Numbered from the stretch's first letter, positions 24,192 to 35,297 are shown. The stretch is DNA of 61,863 nucleotides from Xinfangfangia pollutisoli (GCF_020179405.1 NZ_JAICBZ010000011.1:1-61863), one strand, 5' to 3'. The notes: generated by a model from the letters alone, not told the origin. Program-made: numbers and translations.

Positions 24192-25217
24192 ATGCGGAAA
24201 GTCTTTCTCGCCGCCATCGTGGCGGCGGCCGGTTTTTCGTCGGCAGCCCTGGCCGAAGGCCTGACCGTCGGCGTCAGCTGGTCGAACTTCCAGGAAGAGC
24301 GCTGGAAGACCGACGAGGGCGCGATCAAGGCGGCGCTGGAAGCCTCGGGCGACAAATATGTTTCGGCCGATGCGCAATCGTCCTCGGCCAAGCAGCTTTC
24401 GGATATCGAGGCGCTGATGGCGCAGGGCGTGGATGCGCTGATCATCCTGGGCCAGGACACGGCGGCGGTGGTGCCGGCGATTCAGGCCGCGGCGGATGCC
24501 GGGATTCCGGTCGTCGCCTATGACCGGCTGATCGAAGACCCGCGCGCCTTCTACCTGACCTTCGACAATGTCGAGGTTGGCCGGATGCAGGCCCGCGCCG
24601 TGCTGGAAGCCGCGCCCAAGGGCAATTACGTGATGATCAAGGGCTCGCCCACCGATCCGAACGCCGATTTCCTGCGCGGCGGCCAGCAGGAAGTGCTGCA
24701 GGCGGCGATCGACGCGGGCGACATCAAGATCGTGGGCGAGGCCTATACCGATGGCTGGCTGCCGGCCAACGCCCAGAAGAACATGGAACAGATCCTGACC
24801 GAGAACGACAACAAGGTCGACGCGGTCGTGGCGTCGAATGACGGCACGGCGGGCGGCGCGGTGGCGGCGCTGACCGCGGTCGGGATGCAGGGCATTCCTG
24901 TTTCGGGCCAGGACGGCGACAAGGCAGCGCTGAACCGCATCGCGCTGGGCACGCAGACCGTCTCGGTCTGGAAGGATGCGCGCGAGCTGGGCAAGGCCGC
25001 GGCGGAAATCGCCGTGGCGCTGGCCGGCGGCACCAAGCCCGAAGAAGTGCCGAATGCGATCAAGTTCACCACCCCGGGCGGCAATGAGATGAACTCGGTC
25101 TTCCTGGTGCCGGTGCCGGTCACCAAGGACAATCTGTCGGTCGTCGTCGATGCCGGCTGGATCACCAAGGACGAGCTTTGCCAGGGCGTGAGCGCAGGCC
25201 CCGCCCCCTGCAACTAA
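24192..25217 (+). CDS. xylF: D-xylose ABC transporter substrate-binding protein
   Basis: 341 residues. Sec signal peptide [21 protein letters not shown], then a sugar-binding type 1 periplasmic protein with XylF features ([41 protein letters not shown]). The start at 24192 has GGGAGGA in front. It captures xylose in the periplasm for XylH/XylG. It is the first gene of the xyl operon and is followed by a hairpin before xylH. The complete set of xylose genes behind it makes the substrate assignment secure. Confidence 0.95.
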   Translation: MRKVFLAAIVAAAGFSSAALAEGLTVGVSWSNFQEERWKTDEGAIKAALEASGDKYVSADAQSSSAKQLSDIEALMAQGVDALIILGQDTAAVVPAIQAAADAGIPVVAYDRLIEDPRAFYLTFDNVEVGRMQARAVLEAAPKGNYVMIKGSPTDPNADFLRGGQQEVLQAAIDAGDIKIVGEAYTDGWLPANAQKNMEQILTENDNKVDAVVASNDGTAGGAVAALTAVGMQGIPVSGQDGDKAALNRIALGTQTVSVWKDARELGKAAAEIAVALAGGTKPEEVPNAIKFTTPGGNEMNSVFLVPVPVTKDNLSVVVDAGWITKDELCQGVSAGPAPCN

Positions 25218-25227
25218 GCTGACAAGC

Positions 25228-25254
25228 GGCCCCGGGCATCCTTTGTCCGGGGCC
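25228..25254 (+). other. Hairpin between xylF and xylH
   Basis: GGCCCCGG, 11-base loop, CCGGGGCC, ten bases after the xylF stop. It likely protects the xylF message or partly terminates transcription, keeping binding protein in excess over membrane components. Inferred from position. Confidence 0.6.
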
Positions 25255-25293
25255 TTCCCCCCTATTTCCGTTCCTGCGCCTTTCGGGTGAAGC

Positions 25294-26643
25294 ATGACCA
25301 AACCGGCCCAGGACGCAGCGCCCCGCGTGGCGCGCCGCGGCCTTCTTCAGACACTTGAAATCGACACGCGGCTTCTGGGCATGATCGGCGCCTTCCTGGT
25401 GATCTGCATCGCCTTCCAGGGCTGGACCGGCATCCGCGCCATGGCGGAGTTCACCCTGAACCCCTTCGCCTGGCTGGCGAACGGCCGGTTCCTGATTCCG
25501 CAGAACGTGTTCAACATCACCATCCAGATGGTTTCGGTCGCGATCATGGCGACGGGGATGGTCTTCGTCATCGTCACCCGCAACATCGACCTGTCGGTCG
25601 GCGCGATGCTGTGCCTGTGTTCGGCGCTGATGGGGATCTTGCAGGTCACCATCCTGCCCAAGACGCTGGGCCTTGGCATCGGCCATCCGGCCATCGCGCC
25701 CCTGGCCATGCTGGCGGGGCTGGCGCTGGGCACGGCCGTCGGCGCCTTTACCGGCTGGCTGGTCGGCTATCAGGGCATCCCGGCCTTCATCGTCACCCTG
25801 GGCGGGCTGCTGATCTGGCGCAATCTGGGCTGGTACATGACCTCGGGCCAGACCCAGGGCCCGCTGGATTCGACCTTCATCCTGTTCGGCGGCGCCGAGG
25901 GCACGCTGGGCCCGATCTGGAGCTGGGTCGTCGGGCTGATCGCCTCGGCACTGGCCGTCCTGGGCCTGATGCAGGCGCGCAAGGCCAAGGAACGCCACGG
26001 CTTTCCGGTCAAGCCGCTTTGGGCCGAAGGCGTGCTGGCCGGCATCGCCTGTGCGGCGATCCTGGGGCTGATCGCGCTGCTGAATGCCTATGAAATTCCG
26101 GCCGGCAAGCTGAAGCGCCTGTTCGAGGCCCGGGGCGAGGCGATGCCCGATGGCTATACGACCGGCTTCGGCCTGCCCTTCTCGGTGCTGATCCTGGCGC
26201 TGGTCGCGATTGCGATGACGGTGGTCGCCAAGCGCACGCGCTTTGGCCGCTACATCTTTGCCACCGGCGGCAACCCCGATGCGGCGGAACTGTCGGGCAT
26301 CAACACCCGGCTGTTGACCGTCAAGGTCTTTGCGTTGATGGGCTTTCTGTGCGGGCTGTCGGCGATCATCGCCCAGGCCCGGCTGCAGAATCACACCAAT
26401 GACATCGGCACGCTGGACGAATTGCGCGTCATCGCCGCGGCCGTCATCGGCGGCACGGCCCTGGCGGGCGGGATCGGCACCATCCATGGCGCGATCCTGG
26501 GCGCGCTGATCATGCAATCGCTGCAATCCGGCATGGCGATGGTGGGCGTCGACAGCCCGTTCCAGAACATCGTCGTGGGCATCGTCCTGGCGCTGGCCGT
26601 CTGGATCGACATTCAATATCGCAAGCGCAAGGGGATCCGCTGA
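25294..26643 (+). CDS. xylH: D-xylose ABC transporter permease
   Basis: 449 residues with about ten or more membrane segments, BPD_transp_2 family. Typical text: [39 protein letters not shown]-like region, and [41 protein letters not shown]. It forms the xylose channel in the inner membrane. Its stop shares one base with the xylG ATG (TGATG), so the two are coupled. Confidence 0.95.
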   Translation: MTKPAQDAAPRVARRGLLQTLEIDTRLLGMIGAFLVICIAFQGWTGIRAMAEFTLNPFAWLANGRFLIPQNVFNITIQMVSVAIMATGMVFVIVTRNIDLSVGAMLCLCSALMGILQVTILPKTLGLGIGHPAIAPLAMLAGLALGTAVGAFTGWLVGYQGIPAFIVTLGGLLIWRNLGWYMTSGQTQGPLDSTFILFGGAEGTLGPIWSWVVGLIASALAVLGLMQARKAKERHGFPVKPLWAEGVLAGIACAAILGLIALLNAYEIPAGKLKRLFEARGEAMPDGYTTGFGLPFSVLILALVAIAMTVVAKRTRFGRYIFATGGNPDAAELSGINTRLLTVKVFALMGFLCGLSAIIAQARLQNHTNDIGTLDELRVIAAAVIGGTALAGGIGTIHGAILGALIMQSLQSGMAMVGVDSPFQNIVVGIVLALAVWIDIQYRKRKGIR

Positions 26644-27419
26644 TGGCCGGAATCGCGCCCAATCGTGAGGGAACGCCCTTGGTCGAGATGCGCGACATCT
26701 CGATCTCATTCGGCGGGATCAAGGCGGTCGACCACGTCTCGGTCGATCTGTATCCCGGCGAGGTCGTGGGCCTTCTGGGCCATAACGGCGCCGGGAAATC
26801 GACGCTGATCAAATGCCTGTCGGGCGCCTATCAGGCCGATGCGGGCGAGATCCTGATCGAAGGCCAGCCGGTCCAGATCCGCAACCCGCGCGATGCAAGG
26901 GCCTATAACATCGAGACGATCTACCAGACGCTGGCGCTGGCCGACAATCTGGATGCGGCCTCGAACCTGTTTCTGGGCCGCGAGCTGGTGACGGCGACCG
27001 GGCTGGTCGACGATTCCGCCATGGAAGCGGAAACGCGCAAGATCATGGGCCGGCTGAACCCGAATTTCCGCAAGTTCAAAGAGCCGGTCTCGGCCCTGTC
27101 GGGCGGGCAGCGCCAGTCGGTCGCCATCGCGCGGGCGGTCTATTTCAACGCCAAGATCCTGATCATGGACGAACCGACCGCCGCCCTTGGCCCGCATGAG
27201 ACCCAGATGGTGGCCGAACTGATCCAGGAGTTGAAGGCGCAGGGCCTGGGCATCTTCCTGATCGAGCATGACATCCACAATGTGATGAAGCTCTGCGATC
27301 GGGCCAGCGTGATGAAGAACGGCCAGCTCGTGGGCACGGTCAATGTCGACGAGGTCACCGATGACGACATTCTGGGCATGATCATCCTGGGCAAGAAGCC
27401 CGCGCATCTGGCCGCCTGA
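26643..27419 (+). CDS. xylG: D-xylose ABC transporter ATP-binding protein (single domain)
   Basis: 258 residues with one ATPase domain: Walker [11 protein letters not shown], signature [15 protein letters not shown], Walker [13 protein letters not shown], switch His in LIEHDIHNV. The E. coli XylG is a fused tandem of about 500 residues; this single-domain form is usual for the alphaproteobacterial xylose systems and probably works as a homodimer. It overlaps xylH and xylB by one base each (TGATG). Confidence 0.92.
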   Translation: MAGIAPNREGTPLVEMRDISISFGGIKAVDHVSVDLYPGEVVGLLGHNGAGKSTLIKCLSGAYQADAGEILIEGQPVQIRNPRDARAYNIETIYQTLALADNLDAASNLFLGRELVTATGLVDDSAMEAETRKIMGRLNPNFRKFKEPVSALSGGQRQSVAIARAVYFNAKILIMDEPTAALGPHETQMVAELIQELKAQGLGIFLIEHDIHNVMKLCDRASVMKNGQLVGTVNVDEVTDDDILGMIILGKKPAHLAA

Positions 27420-28855
27420 TGTATATCGGGCTGGATCTGGGCACATCGGGGCTGAAGGGCGTGCTGATCGGTGCCGACCAGCAGGTGCTGGCCGAAGCCA
27501 CCGCGCCCCTGACGGTGCAGCGCCCGGCCGAGGGCTGGTCGGAACAGCGCCCGGCCGACTGGATCGCCGCGGCCGAGGCGGTGCTGGACGCGCTGGCCGC
27601 GCATGGGCTGGGCCAGGTGAAGGGGATCGGGCTGTCGGGCCAGATGCATGGCGCGACGCTGCTGGATGCCTCGGACGAGGTGCTGCGGCCCTGCATCCTG
27701 TGGAACGACACCCGCAGTTTCGAAGAGGCCGCCGAACTGGACGGCGACCCGATGTTCCGCCGGCTGACCGGCAATATCGTCTTCCCCGGTTTCACCGCGC
27801 CAAAGCTGATCTGGGTGCGCCGGCACGAACCTCGGATCTGGGACCGGGTGGCGAAGGTCTTGCTGCCGAAGGATTACCTGCGGCTCTGGCTGACCGGCGG
27901 CCATGTGGCGGAAATGTCCGACGCGGCCGGAACGGCCTGGCTGGACACCGGCAAGCGCGCCTGGTCGGACGCGCTGCTGCAGGCAACTGGCCTGACGCGG
28001 GCACATATGCCGGCGTTGGTTGAAGGCTCCGAGGTTTCGGGCCAATTGCGCGCGGCGCTGGCGGCGCGCTGGGGCCTGCCCAAGGATGTGATCGTCGCGG
28101 GCGGCGGCGGCGACAATGCCGCTTCGGGCGTGGGCGTGGGCGTGGTGCGCGCGGGTGAGGCTTTCGTGTCGCTGGGCACCTCGGGCGTGCTGTTCGCGGC
28201 GAATGACGGCTACCAGCCCGATCCGGCCACGGCCGTTCATACCTTCTGCCATGCGCTGCCCGGCACCTGGCATCAGATGGGGGTGATCCTGGCCGCCACC
28301 GATGCGCTGAACTGGTATGCGCGGCTGGTCGGCACCGATGCGGCGAAGCTGACGGGGGAACTGGGCGCGCTGCAGGCCCCGGGCAAGACGCTGTTCCTGC
28401 CCTATCTGGGCGGCGAGCGCACGCCCCTGAACTCGGCCGCGATCCGGGGCGCCTTTACCGGGCTGGAACATGCAACCGACCGGCAGGCCGCGACCCGCGC
28501 CGTGCTAGAAGGCGTGACCTTCGCGATCCGCGACTGCCGCGATGCGCTGGCCGCGACCGGAACCAAGATCGGCACGCTTCTGGCCGTCGGCGGCGGTTCG
28601 CGGTCGGACTACTGGCTGCAGCTGATCGCATCGGCGCTGAATGCGCCGGTGGCCCTGCCGGTGGCCGGCGATTTCGGCGGCGCCTTCGGGGCCGCGCGGC
28701 TGGCGCTGATGGCGGCAACCGGCGCCGGGGCCGAGATCGCGACCCTGCCGAAAATCGCCCGGCTGATCGAGCCGGACCCCGCCCTTCTTGCGGCTTTCGA
28801 TGCGGGCCATGCCCGTTTCCGCGCCGCGCAATCTGCGATCAAGGACCTGAAATGA
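27419..28855 (+). CDS. xylB: Xylulokinase
   Basis: 478 residues of the FGGY kinase family. It phosphorylates D-xylulose to xylulose-5-phosphate, feeding the pentose phosphate pathway. The N-terminal [17 protein letters not shown] phosphate motif, the substrate region [13 protein letters not shown], and the C-terminal FGGY signature region ([40 protein letters not shown]) are all present. It overlaps xylA by four bases. Confidence 0.95.
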   Translation: MYIGLDLGTSGLKGVLIGADQQVLAEATAPLTVQRPAEGWSEQRPADWIAAAEAVLDALAAHGLGQVKGIGLSGQMHGATLLDASDEVLRPCILWNDTRSFEEAAELDGDPMFRRLTGNIVFPGFTAPKLIWVRRHEPRIWDRVAKVLLPKDYLRLWLTGGHVAEMSDAAGTAWLDTGKRAWSDALLQATGLTRAHMPALVEGSEVSGQLRAALAARWGLPKDVIVAGGGGDNAASGVGVGVVRAGEAFVSLGTSGVLFAANDGYQPDPATAVHTFCHALPGTWHQMGVILAATDALNWYARLVGTDAAKLTGELGALQAPGKTLFLPYLGGERTPLNSAAIRGAFTGLEHATDRQAATRAVLEGVTFAIRDCRDALAATGTKIGTLLAVGGGSRSDYWLQLIASALNAPVALPVAGDFGGAFGAARLALMAATGAGAEIATLPKIARLIEPDPALLAAFDAGHARFRAAQSAIKDLK

Positions 28856-30153
28856 CCGACTTCTTCAAGGACATCCCCCGGATCACCTATCAGGGCCCCG
28901 AGGCCTCAAGCGAGTTCGCCTTCCGCCATTACAACCCCGACGAGGTGGTGCTGGGCAAGCGGATGGAAGACCATCTGCGCTTTGCGGTGGCCTATTGGCA
29001 CAGCTTTGCCTGGCCGGGCGGCGACCCGTTCGGCGGCCAGACCCTTGACCGGCCGTGGTTCGGCGACACGATGGCGCTGGCCAAGCAGAAGGCCGATGTC
29101 GCCTTTGAGCTGTTCGATCTTCTGGGCGCGCCCTTCTACTGCTTCCACGATGCCGATGTGCGCCCCGAAGGCGCCAGCTTCGCCGAAAGCCTGCGCAATC
29201 TGGAAGAGATGGTCGATTACTTCGGCCAGAAACAGGCCAGCCACAAGACGCAGCTTCTGTGGGGCACCGCGAACATGTTCAGCCATCGGCGCTGGATGTC
29301 GGGCGCGGCCACCAATCCCGATCCCGATGTCTATGCCTATGCCGCCGCCAATGTGAAGGCGATGATGGACGCGACCGCCAAGCTGGGCGGACAGAATTAC
29401 GTGCTTTGGGGCGGGCGCGAAGGCTATGAGACGCTTCTGAACACCGATCTCAGGGCCGAACGCCAGCATGCCGGCCGCTTCCTGCAACAGGTGGTCGAGT
29501 ACAAGTACAAGATCGGCTTCAAGGGCACGATCCTGATCGAGCCGAAGCCGCAGGAACCCTCGAAGCATCAATATGATTACGACGTGGCCACGGTTTACGG
29601 CTTCCTGAAGGAATTCGGTCTGGAAGCCGAGGTGAAGACCAATATCGAACAGGGCCATGCGATCCTGGCCGGCCATTCCTTCGAACATGAACTGGCGCTG
29701 GCGGCATCGCTGGGCATTTTCGGTTCGATCGACATGAACCGGAACGATTACCAGTCCGGCTGGGACACCGACCAGTTCCCGCACAATCACCCCGAAATGG
29801 CGCTGGCCTATTACGAGGTGATCCGCGCCGGCGGCTTCACCACCGGCGGCACGAATTTCGACGCCAAGATCCGCCGCCAGTCGCTGGACCCGGAAGATCT
29901 GGTTCTGGCCCATGTCGGCGGCATGGACACCTGCGCGCGGGCGATGAAAGCTGCCGCCGCGCTGTGGGAAGCGGGCGATCTGGAAGCCGCGCGCCAGGCC
30001 CGCTATGCCGGCTGGGACACCCCGGCCGCCCAGGCGATGCTGAAGGGCGGGCTTGCCGAGGCGGCCGCGCGTGTCACCGCCGAAGGGCTGGAGCCGCAGC
30101 CGAAATCCGGCCGGCAGGAGCGGCTGGAAAACCTGTGGAACCGCTTCGTCTGA
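28852..30153 (+). CDS. xylA: Xylose isomerase
   Basis: 433 residues, class II xylose isomerase. It converts D-xylose to D-xylulose. Conserved parts: [19 protein letters not shown] (catalytic His region), FCFHDAD-like [32 protein letters not shown]-type motif with metal-binding Glu in [17 protein letters not shown], and HDxD in [21 protein letters not shown]. It is the last gene of the xyl operon, overlapping xylB, and faces a convergent YihY gene with a hairpin element between. Confidence 0.97.
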   Translation: MTDFFKDIPRITYQGPEASSEFAFRHYNPDEVVLGKRMEDHLRFAVAYWHSFAWPGGDPFGGQTLDRPWFGDTMALAKQKADVAFELFDLLGAPFYCFHDADVRPEGASFAESLRNLEEMVDYFGQKQASHKTQLLWGTANMFSHRRWMSGAATNPDPDVYAYAAANVKAMMDATAKLGGQNYVLWGGREGYETLLNTDLRAERQHAGRFLQQVVEYKYKIGFKGTILIEPKPQEPSKHQYDYDVATVYGFLKEFGLEAEVKTNIEQGHAILAGHSFEHELALAASLGIFGSIDMNRNDYQSGWDTDQFPHNHPEMALAYYEVIRAGGFTTGGTNFDAKIRRQSLDPEDLVLAHVGGMDTCARAMKAAAALWEAGDLEAARQARYAGWDTPAAQAMLKGGLAEAAARVTAEGLEPQPKSGRQERLENLWNRFV

Positions 30154-30198
30154 CCGGGCCGCGCAAGGGAAGGCAAGGGCGGTCTTCTGCCCTGCTGC

Positions 30199-30259
30199 CT
30201 TCCTCTCTGCAAAAGTATCCCGGGGGGTCCGGGGGGCTGGCCCCCCGGCTTCGCCCGGC
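30199..30259 (-). repeat. Dispersed stop-hairpin-tail element, copy 2
   Basis: On the minus strand, directly after the YihY stop: hairpin CCGGGGGG-CCAG-CCCCCCGG (30229-30248), then CCCGGGATACTTTTGCAGAG and AGGAAG. It lies between convergent xylA and YihY genes. The tail matches copies 1 and 4 except TACTTTT for TATTTTT. Confidence 0.78.
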
Positions 30260-31117
30260 CTAACGCCGCCCCATCAGCCGGAACAGCTTGGCCCGCGCCT
30301 CCAATTCGGCATTGATCGCGCCGCCGACCAGGATCGCCCAGACCGACAGATACAGCCAGGTCATCAGGATGATAACCGCCCCGATCGAGCCATAGATCCG
30401 GTTGTAGCTGTTGAAATTCGACAGATAGACCGAAAAGCCGATCGACACCCCCGCCCAAGCGGCCGAGGCGAACAGCACGCCCACAGTGAACCAGCCCGAC
30501 CTTTGCCGCCCGGGCACGTTCGGGCCGAAGCGGTACAGGATCGACAGGCAGGTCAGCACGAACAGGAACATCACCGTCCAGGGCAGCACCCGGGTCAGCC
30601 AGGCGTCGAAACTGCCGTCGGGCAGATAGGCCAGCAGCACCGGCACCACGACCGAGGTCGCCAGCGCCATGATCAGCGCGCCGATCAGCGCGCCGGTCAG
30701 CATGAAATCGACCGCCCATCCCCAAAGAATGCCGCGCCGCTCGGCCCGATGCACCACGTCCAGCCCCTGGATCAGCGCCGAAACCCCGGCCCGGGCCGAA
30801 TAAAGCGCCACGGCAACCGAGAAGAACGTGGCCCAGCCCAGCGTGCTGCGCGGCGCGTTCAAAAGCCCCATGACCTGATCATGCACCAGTTCGGCCGCCT
30901 CGGTCGGCAGGAAGCGTTCGGCCATGACCAGGTATCCGGCGATGACCTGCGGGTCCGACACCATGCCCCAGATTGCCACCACCGCCGCTATGCCGGGAAA
31001 CACCGCGAACATCGCATAGAAGGCCACGCCGGCGGCGATCAGGCCGAAATGGCCGTCGCCGACCCGCGTCCAGACGGCGACCAGGAATCGCCAGAAATGC
31101 CGTGCCACCAGGATCAT
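30260..31117 (-). CDS. YihY/BrkB (virulence factor BrkB) family membrane protein
   Basis: 285 residues with about six transmembrane helices and the family signature FGLIAAGVAFYAMFAVFPGIAAVVAIWGMV. Members are inner-membrane proteins of uncertain function, once mis-named RNase BN. The gene stands alone, convergent with xylA and separated from ubiG by about 100 bases. Confidence 0.88.
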   Translation of the reverse strand: MILVARHFWRFLVAVWTRVGDGHFGLIAAGVAFYAMFAVFPGIAAVVAIWGMVSDPQVIAGYLVMAERFLPTEAAELVHDQVMGLLNAPRSTLGWATFFSVAVALYSARAGVSALIQGLDVVHRAERRGILWGWAVDFMLTGALIGALIMALATSVVVPVLLAYLPDGSFDAWLTRVLPWTVMFLFVLTCLSILYRFGPNVPGRQRSGWFTVGVLFASAAWAGVSIGFSVYLSNFNSYNRIYGSIGAVIILMTWLYLSVWAILVGGAINAELEARAKLFRLMGRR

Positions 31118-31216
31118 GGCGCCAGAGTTTCAGACCCGGCGCCCGGGCGCAATCGCCCGAGGGCAGATTTCCCGCGACGGCGGCGATCCGCGCCGCCGTG
31201 CGGTTGCGCCATCTGC

Positions 31217-31960
31217 CTAACCCGCCCGGGTCGAGGCGGTAACGTAATTCACCGACAGATCGCGGTCCGACAGGCTCCACCGCCACGAGACCGGGTTGAA
31301 CACCATGCCCTTGCGGTCAACCGGCGTCAGGCCGGCGCGGCGGATAAGCTCGTACAGCTCGTCGGGCGTGATGAATTTCTGCCAGTCATGCGTGCCCTTG
31401 GGCAGCCAGCGCATCACCCATTCGGCGCCGACGATGGCCAGGGCAAAGCTTTTCGCATTGCGGTTCAGGGTCGAGCAGACCATCAGCCCGCCGGGTTTCA
31501 GAAGGTCATGGCAGGCGGTCAGATAGGCCAGGGGATCGGCGACATGCTCGACCACTTCCATGTTCAGGACCACATCGAACCGCTCGCCCGCCGCGGCCAG
31601 CGCCTCGGCCGTGGTATGGCGATAGTCGATCTGCAGGCCCGACTGTTCGGCATGCAGCCGCGCCACCGGAATGTTGCGCTCGGCCGCATCGGCGCCGATC
31701 ACCGTGGCGCCCAGCCGCGCCATGGGTTCGCACAGCAGCCCGCCGCCACAGCCGATATCCAGAAGCCGCAGCCCTTCGAACGGGCGCTGCGCGGTCAGGT
31801 CGCGGCCAAACTCGGCGGCGATCTGCCGGGTGATATAGTCCAGCCGCACCGGGTTCATCTGGTGCAGCGGCTTGAACTTGCCAGAAGGGTCCCACCATTC
31901 CTCGGCCATGGCCTGGAATTTCGCCACTTCGGCAGGATCGACCGTGGTTGCGGCTTCCAT
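31217..31960 (-). CDS. ubiG: Ubiquinone biosynthesis O-methyltransferase UbiG
   Basis: 247 residues from the ATG at 31960, preceded by GAGGAA at good spacing; a longer ATG at 31978 has no support. SAM motif [21 protein letters not shown] and the UbiG signature [25 protein letters not shown] are clear. It performs both O-methylations in ubiquinone synthesis. Divergent from the proline iminopeptidase gene. Confidence 0.95.
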   Translation of the reverse strand: MEAATTVDPAEVAKFQAMAEEWWDPSGKFKPLHQMNPVRLDYITRQIAAEFGRDLTAQRPFEGLRLLDIGCGGGLLCEPMARLGATVIGADAAERNIPVARLHAEQSGLQIDYRHTTAEALAAAGERFDVVLNMEVVEHVADPLAYLTACHDLLKPGGLMVCSTLNRNAKSFALAIVGAEWVMRWLPKGTHDWQKFITPDELYELIRRAGLTPVDRKGMVFNPVSWRWSLSDRDLSVNYVTASTRAG

Positions 31961-32000
31961 TGCGGTTCCTCTTCGCATTCGACTCCGTTCCCGGCCGGTA

Positions 32001-32006
32001 TATACT
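32001..32006 (+). promoter_or_regulatory. Candidate -10 element just before the pip start
   Basis: TATACT ends only six bases before the pip ATG at 32013, and there is no ribosome binding site in front of that ATG. A transcript from this -10 would start at or beside the start codon. The -35 side is weak (TTCGAC at 31978-31983). Confidence 0.4.
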
Positions 32007-32012
32007 GCGGGA

Positions 32013-32984
32013 ATGGACCACAGATCAGGCCAAAAGCGCGCAGTCGAATATCTTTACCCGCCGGTCGACCCGTTCGACCAGCGCATCCTCGACATGGGGG
32101 ATGGCCACCGCATCTATGTGGAACAATGCGGCAAGCCCGATGGCGTGCCGGTGATCGTGTTTCATGGCGGGCCGGGGGGCGGCTGCAGCCCGGCGATGCG
32201 GCGCTATTTCGACCCGGATCATTACCGCGTCGTGCTGTTCGACCAGCGCGGCTGCGGGCGGTCGCGGCCGCATGCGACGGTGCAGGCCAATACGACCTGG
32301 GATCTGGTCGCCGATGTCGAACGGATCCGGGCGGCGCTGGGGATCGGGCCCTTCATCGCATTCGGCGGCAGCTGGGGCGCCACGCTGGCGCTGGTGCATG
32401 CGATCACCCATCCGCAGGCGGTGCGCCATCTGGTTCTGCGCGGCGTCTTCCTGATGACCCAGGCCGAGCTGGACTGGTTCTATGGTGGCGGGGCCGGCGC
32501 CTTCTTCCCCGATCTCTGGCAGCGCTTCGTCGCCCCCATCCCCGAAGAGGACCGCGCCGACCTGATCGCCGCCTATCACCGCCGGCTGTTCTCGGGCAAT
32601 CTGGCCGAGGAAACCCGCTATGGCCGGGCCTGGGCGCAATGGGAAAACGCGCTGGCCTCGATCCATCAAGAGGGGATGTATGGCGAAAGCCCGGCCGATT
32701 ACGCCCGGGCCTTCTCGCGGCTTGAGAACCATTATTTCATCAACAAGGGCTTTCTGGCCGAGGACGACTGGATCGTGAAGAATCGCGGCCGGATCGAAGC
32801 GACGGGCGCCACCATCGTGCAGGGCCGCTATGACATGGTCTGCCCGCCGATCTCGGCCTGGCGGCTGGCACAGGGCTGGAACCGGGCGCAGCTGCAGCTG
32901 GTGGGCCTGTCGGGCCACGCGCTGAGCGAGCCTGCGATCAGCGAGGCGCTGGTCAAGGCGATGGACGGGCTGCGCGGGGGCTGA
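32013..32984 (+). CDS. pip: Proline iminopeptidase
   Basis: 323 residues, alpha/beta-hydrolase family S33. It removes N-terminal proline from peptides in the cytoplasm. Features: N-terminal [30 protein letters not shown], oxyanion [10 protein letters not shown], nucleophile Ser in [21 protein letters not shown], and the C-terminal acid/His region GRYDMVCPP...[10 protein letters not shown] chose the ATG at 32013 because the family begins there. The start may be leaderless. Tail-to-tail with the CoA-transferase gene (4-base gap). Confidence 0.93.
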   Translation: MDHRSGQKRAVEYLYPPVDPFDQRILDMGDGHRIYVEQCGKPDGVPVIVFHGGPGGGCSPAMRRYFDPDHYRVVLFDQRGCGRSRPHATVQANTTWDLVADVERIRAALGIGPFIAFGGSWGATLALVHAITHPQAVRHLVLRGVFLMTQAELDWFYGGGAGAFFPDLWQRFVAPIPEEDRADLIAAYHRRLFSGNLAEETRYGRAWAQWENALASIHQEGMYGESPADYARAFSRLENHYFINKGFLAEDDWIVKNRGRIEATGATIVQGRYDMVCPPISAWRLAQGWNRAQLQLVGLSGHALSEPAISEALVKAMDGLRGG

Positions 32985-32988
32985 GGGG

Positions 32989-34125
32989 CTACAGCCCGCC
33001 CAGCACCTCGTCCTGATGTTCGCCCAGCCGCGGCGCCGGCCGGTCCAGCTGCAGGCGGGCCGCGGAAAAGCCGATCGGGCTGCGCACGCCCGGCACGCCG
33101 CCTGGCGCGATCTGCATCCCCCGCGCCACAACCTGCGGATCGGCAAAGACCTGACCCATGTCGTTGATCGGACCCGCGGGCACGCCCTCGGCCTCGCAGG
33201 CGGCCAGAATATCGGCCATCGACCAGGTTCTGGTCGCCGCAGTCAGCCGCGCGGTCATCGCATCGCGATGGGCGACACGGTCGGCATTGGTCAGGAACTC
33301 GGGCGCCTCGGCCATGTCGGACAAGCCCAGGATCCCGCAAAGCCGGCGATATTGCGCATCATTGCCGGTGGCCAGGATCACCCAACCATCGGCGCAGTCG
33401 AAGACCGCATAGGGCGCCAAGTTCGGATGGGCATTGCCCATCTTCCGGGGCGCCACGCCGGTGGCCAGATAGTTCATCGCCTGATTGGCCATGATCGCGG
33501 TCGCCACATCCATCAGCGCCATGTCGATCTGCTGGCCCTGCCCGGTCCGCCCGCGCTGAATCAGCGCCGCCATCACCGCATTGGCCGCATAGATGCCGGT
33601 GAACACATCGGTCACCGCCACACCCACCTTCTGCGGCTGGCCCTCGGGTTCGCCGGTCACGCTCATCAGCCCGGCCATGCCCTGGATGATGAAATCATAG
33701 CCGGCCCGATGGGCATAGGGCCCGGTCTGGCCGAAGCCGGTGATTGAGCAATAGACCAGACGCGGGTTGACCTTTTGCAGCGAAGGCCAGTCGAGCCCGT
33801 ATTTCGCCAGGCCCCCGACCTTGAAATTCTCGATCACCACATCGGCATCGGCCACCAGACGGCGCACGGTTTCCTGGCCCTCGGGCGTGCGGAAATCGAC
33901 CGTCACGCTTTTCTTGCCGCGGTTGCAGGAATGGAAATAAGCGGCCGAACGGTCGCCTTCGCGTTCGATAAAGGGCGGGCCCCAGCGGCGGGTGTCGTCG
34001 CCCTCGGGCGCCTCGACCTTGATCACCTCGGCGCCAAGATCGGCCAGAAGCTGGCCGGCCCAGGGACCGGCAAGGATCCGCGCCAGTTCGATGACGCGAA
34101 TCCCTTCCAGCGGTGCGCCTTGCAT
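32989..34125 (-). CDS. CaiB/BaiF-type (family III) CoA-transferase
   Basis: 378 residues. Family III features are the N-terminal LEGIRVIELARILAGPWAGQLLADLGAEVIKVE, the DFRTPEG stretch, the catalytic Asp region in VAVTDVFTGIYAANAVMAAL and the C-terminal domain with QVVARGM. It transfers CoA between a thioester and a carboxylic acid; the acid is not evident. It closes the minus-strand run dciA-dsbA-like-CoA-transferase with only 3 bases after the DsbA-like gene. Confidence 0.9.
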   Translation of the reverse strand: MQGAPLEGIRVIELARILAGPWAGQLLADLGAEVIKVEAPEGDDTRRWGPPFIEREGDRSAAYFHSCNRGKKSVTVDFRTPEGQETVRRLVADADVVIENFKVGGLAKYGLDWPSLQKVNPRLVYCSITGFGQTGPYAHRAGYDFIIQGMAGLMSVTGEPEGQPQKVGVAVTDVFTGIYAANAVMAALIQRGRTGQGQQIDMALMDVATAIMANQAMNYLATGVAPRKMGNAHPNLAPYAVFDCADGWVILATGNDAQYRRLCGILGLSDMAEAPEFLTNADRVAHRDAMTARLTAATRTWSMADILAACEAEGVPAGPINDMGQVFADPQVVARGMQIAPGGVPGVRSPIGFSAARLQLDRPAPRLGEHQDEVLGGL

Positions 34126-34128
34126 GGC

Positions 34129-34755
34129 TTAGCCTGCAAGCTTCTTGTCGAGGATCGCCTTCAGATCCTCGTAGGACATGTTCGAATGCTTCTCGCCGTC
34201 GATGATCAGCGTCGGCGTGCCTTCGATCTTGTCGGCGGCCATATTGGCTTCGAAATGCGCGACCATCGCCTCGACCATGGCGCTGTCGGCCATGCAGGCA
34301 TCCAGCGCCTCATTGGTCAGCCCGGCGGTCAGGCCGATCTTGCGCAGGTTCTGCACCACCACATTCGGATCTTCCGACGCAGCCCATTCGCCCTGGGTCG
34401 AGAACAGCATGTCCTGGATGCCGAAATAGCGCAGATCGCCACCGCAGCGCGCCACCAGCGCGGCCCAAAGGCCGTAGCGGTCGAAATAGACTTCCTTCAG
34501 GGTGAAGTGGACCTTGCCGGTGTCGATGTAATTCGTCTTCAGCTGGCCAAAGACGGTTTCATGGAAATGCGCGCAATGCGGGCAGGTGAAGCTGGCATAT
34601 TCCACCATCTTGATCGGCGCATCGGGGCTGCCGATCGAGAAATCCTTGATCTCGGGCGCCGCGGCGGCGGGCGCGGTCGCATCCTGCGCCCAGGCGGGCA
34701 TCGCGGCCATGGCGGCGGCCAGGGCCATCAGGGCCCGTCGGTTGATCATCGTCAT
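34129..34755 (-). CDS. DsbA-family periplasmic thiol oxidoreductase
   Basis: 208 residues. Signal peptide MTMINRRALMALAAAMAAMPAWAQ, then a thioredoxin fold with active-site CPHC in YASFTCPHCAHFHETVF and the cis-Pro loop GTPTLIIDG. It introduces or shuffles disulfide bonds in periplasmic proteins. It starts 2 bases after the DciA gene stop, so it shares its transcript. Confidence 0.92.
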   Translation of the reverse strand: MTMINRRALMALAAAMAAMPAWAQDATAPAAAAPEIKDFSIGSPDAPIKMVEYASFTCPHCAHFHETVFGQLKTNYIDTGKVHFTLKEVYFDRYGLWAALVARCGGDLRYFGIQDMLFSTQGEWAASEDPNVVVQNLRKIGLTAGLTNEALDACMADSAMVEAMVAHFEANMAADKIEGTPTLIIDGEKHSNMSYEDLKAILDKKLAG

Positions 34756-34757
34756 TT

Positions 34758-35297
34758 CTACCCTCTTTCAGCCTTGCGGCGACTTAAGACATTTTGCGCC
34801 AGCCGTTCAAGCGCGGCCCGAAGCCCGGGATCGCCAACGGCCGAAGCGGTTTCTGCGGCCTGCGCCACCAGCGCCGGATCGGGCGGCGGCGGGGCTTTCG
34901 GGGCAGCGGTGAACTGGGCCTGGCCTTCGGCAAAGCCCGAAGCGGCGGTCTGGGTCAGATGGATGCGCGAGATGGCGTTGTAGCCATAGACGGCATTCAC
35001 CTTCTGGCGCAGCTTTTCCTTCTGCATGTCGATCAGCGGCGCATGGGCGCCCTGGACCAGCAGGGTCAGCGTGGCGCCCAGGCCCCCCTCGCGCCCATAG
35101 CTGACCTTGACCGGACGGGTGACGCGGGCCAGATCCTCGCCCACCACCTCGGCCCAATGGGTGACCAGCCGCGCCACGGCAAAGCCCCGCGCCTCGCCCG
35201 CGGCGCGCAGCTGGCCCGACATCAGCGAGAATGCGGGTTCGAAGCCGCGGCGGCGGTGATCGGCCGATGGGGAAGGGGCGGTCGGCGTCTTTGCCAT
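34758..35297 (-). CDS. DciA-like (DUF721) protein
   Basis: 179 residues. The DUF721 core is RRGFEPAFSLMSGQLRAAGEARGFAVARLVTHWAEVVGEDLARVTRPVKVSYG, followed by a KH-like part and a Pro-rich linker. DciA family proteins load the replicative helicase DnaB in most bacteria lacking DnaC. The gene lies divergent from mutY, a common arrangement in this order. The C-terminal 50 residues are less conserved. The 83-base gap to mutY holds no gene. Confidence 0.85.
   Translation of the reverse strand: MAKTPTAPSPSADHRRRGFEPAFSLMSGQLRAAGEARGFAVARLVTHWAEVVGEDLARVTRPVKVSYGREGGLGATLTLLVQGAHAPLIDMQKEKLRQKVNAVYGYNAISRIHLTQTAASGFAEGQAQFTAAPKAPPPPDPALVAQAAETASAVGDPGLRAALERLAQNVLSRRKAERG

Noticed and set aside
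26643-27419. Possible truncation of xylG, which is only half the length of the E. coli protein
   Set aside because: The ATPase domain is complete, the ends overlap xylH and xylB by one base each, and single-domain XylG is normal in alphaproteobacteria.
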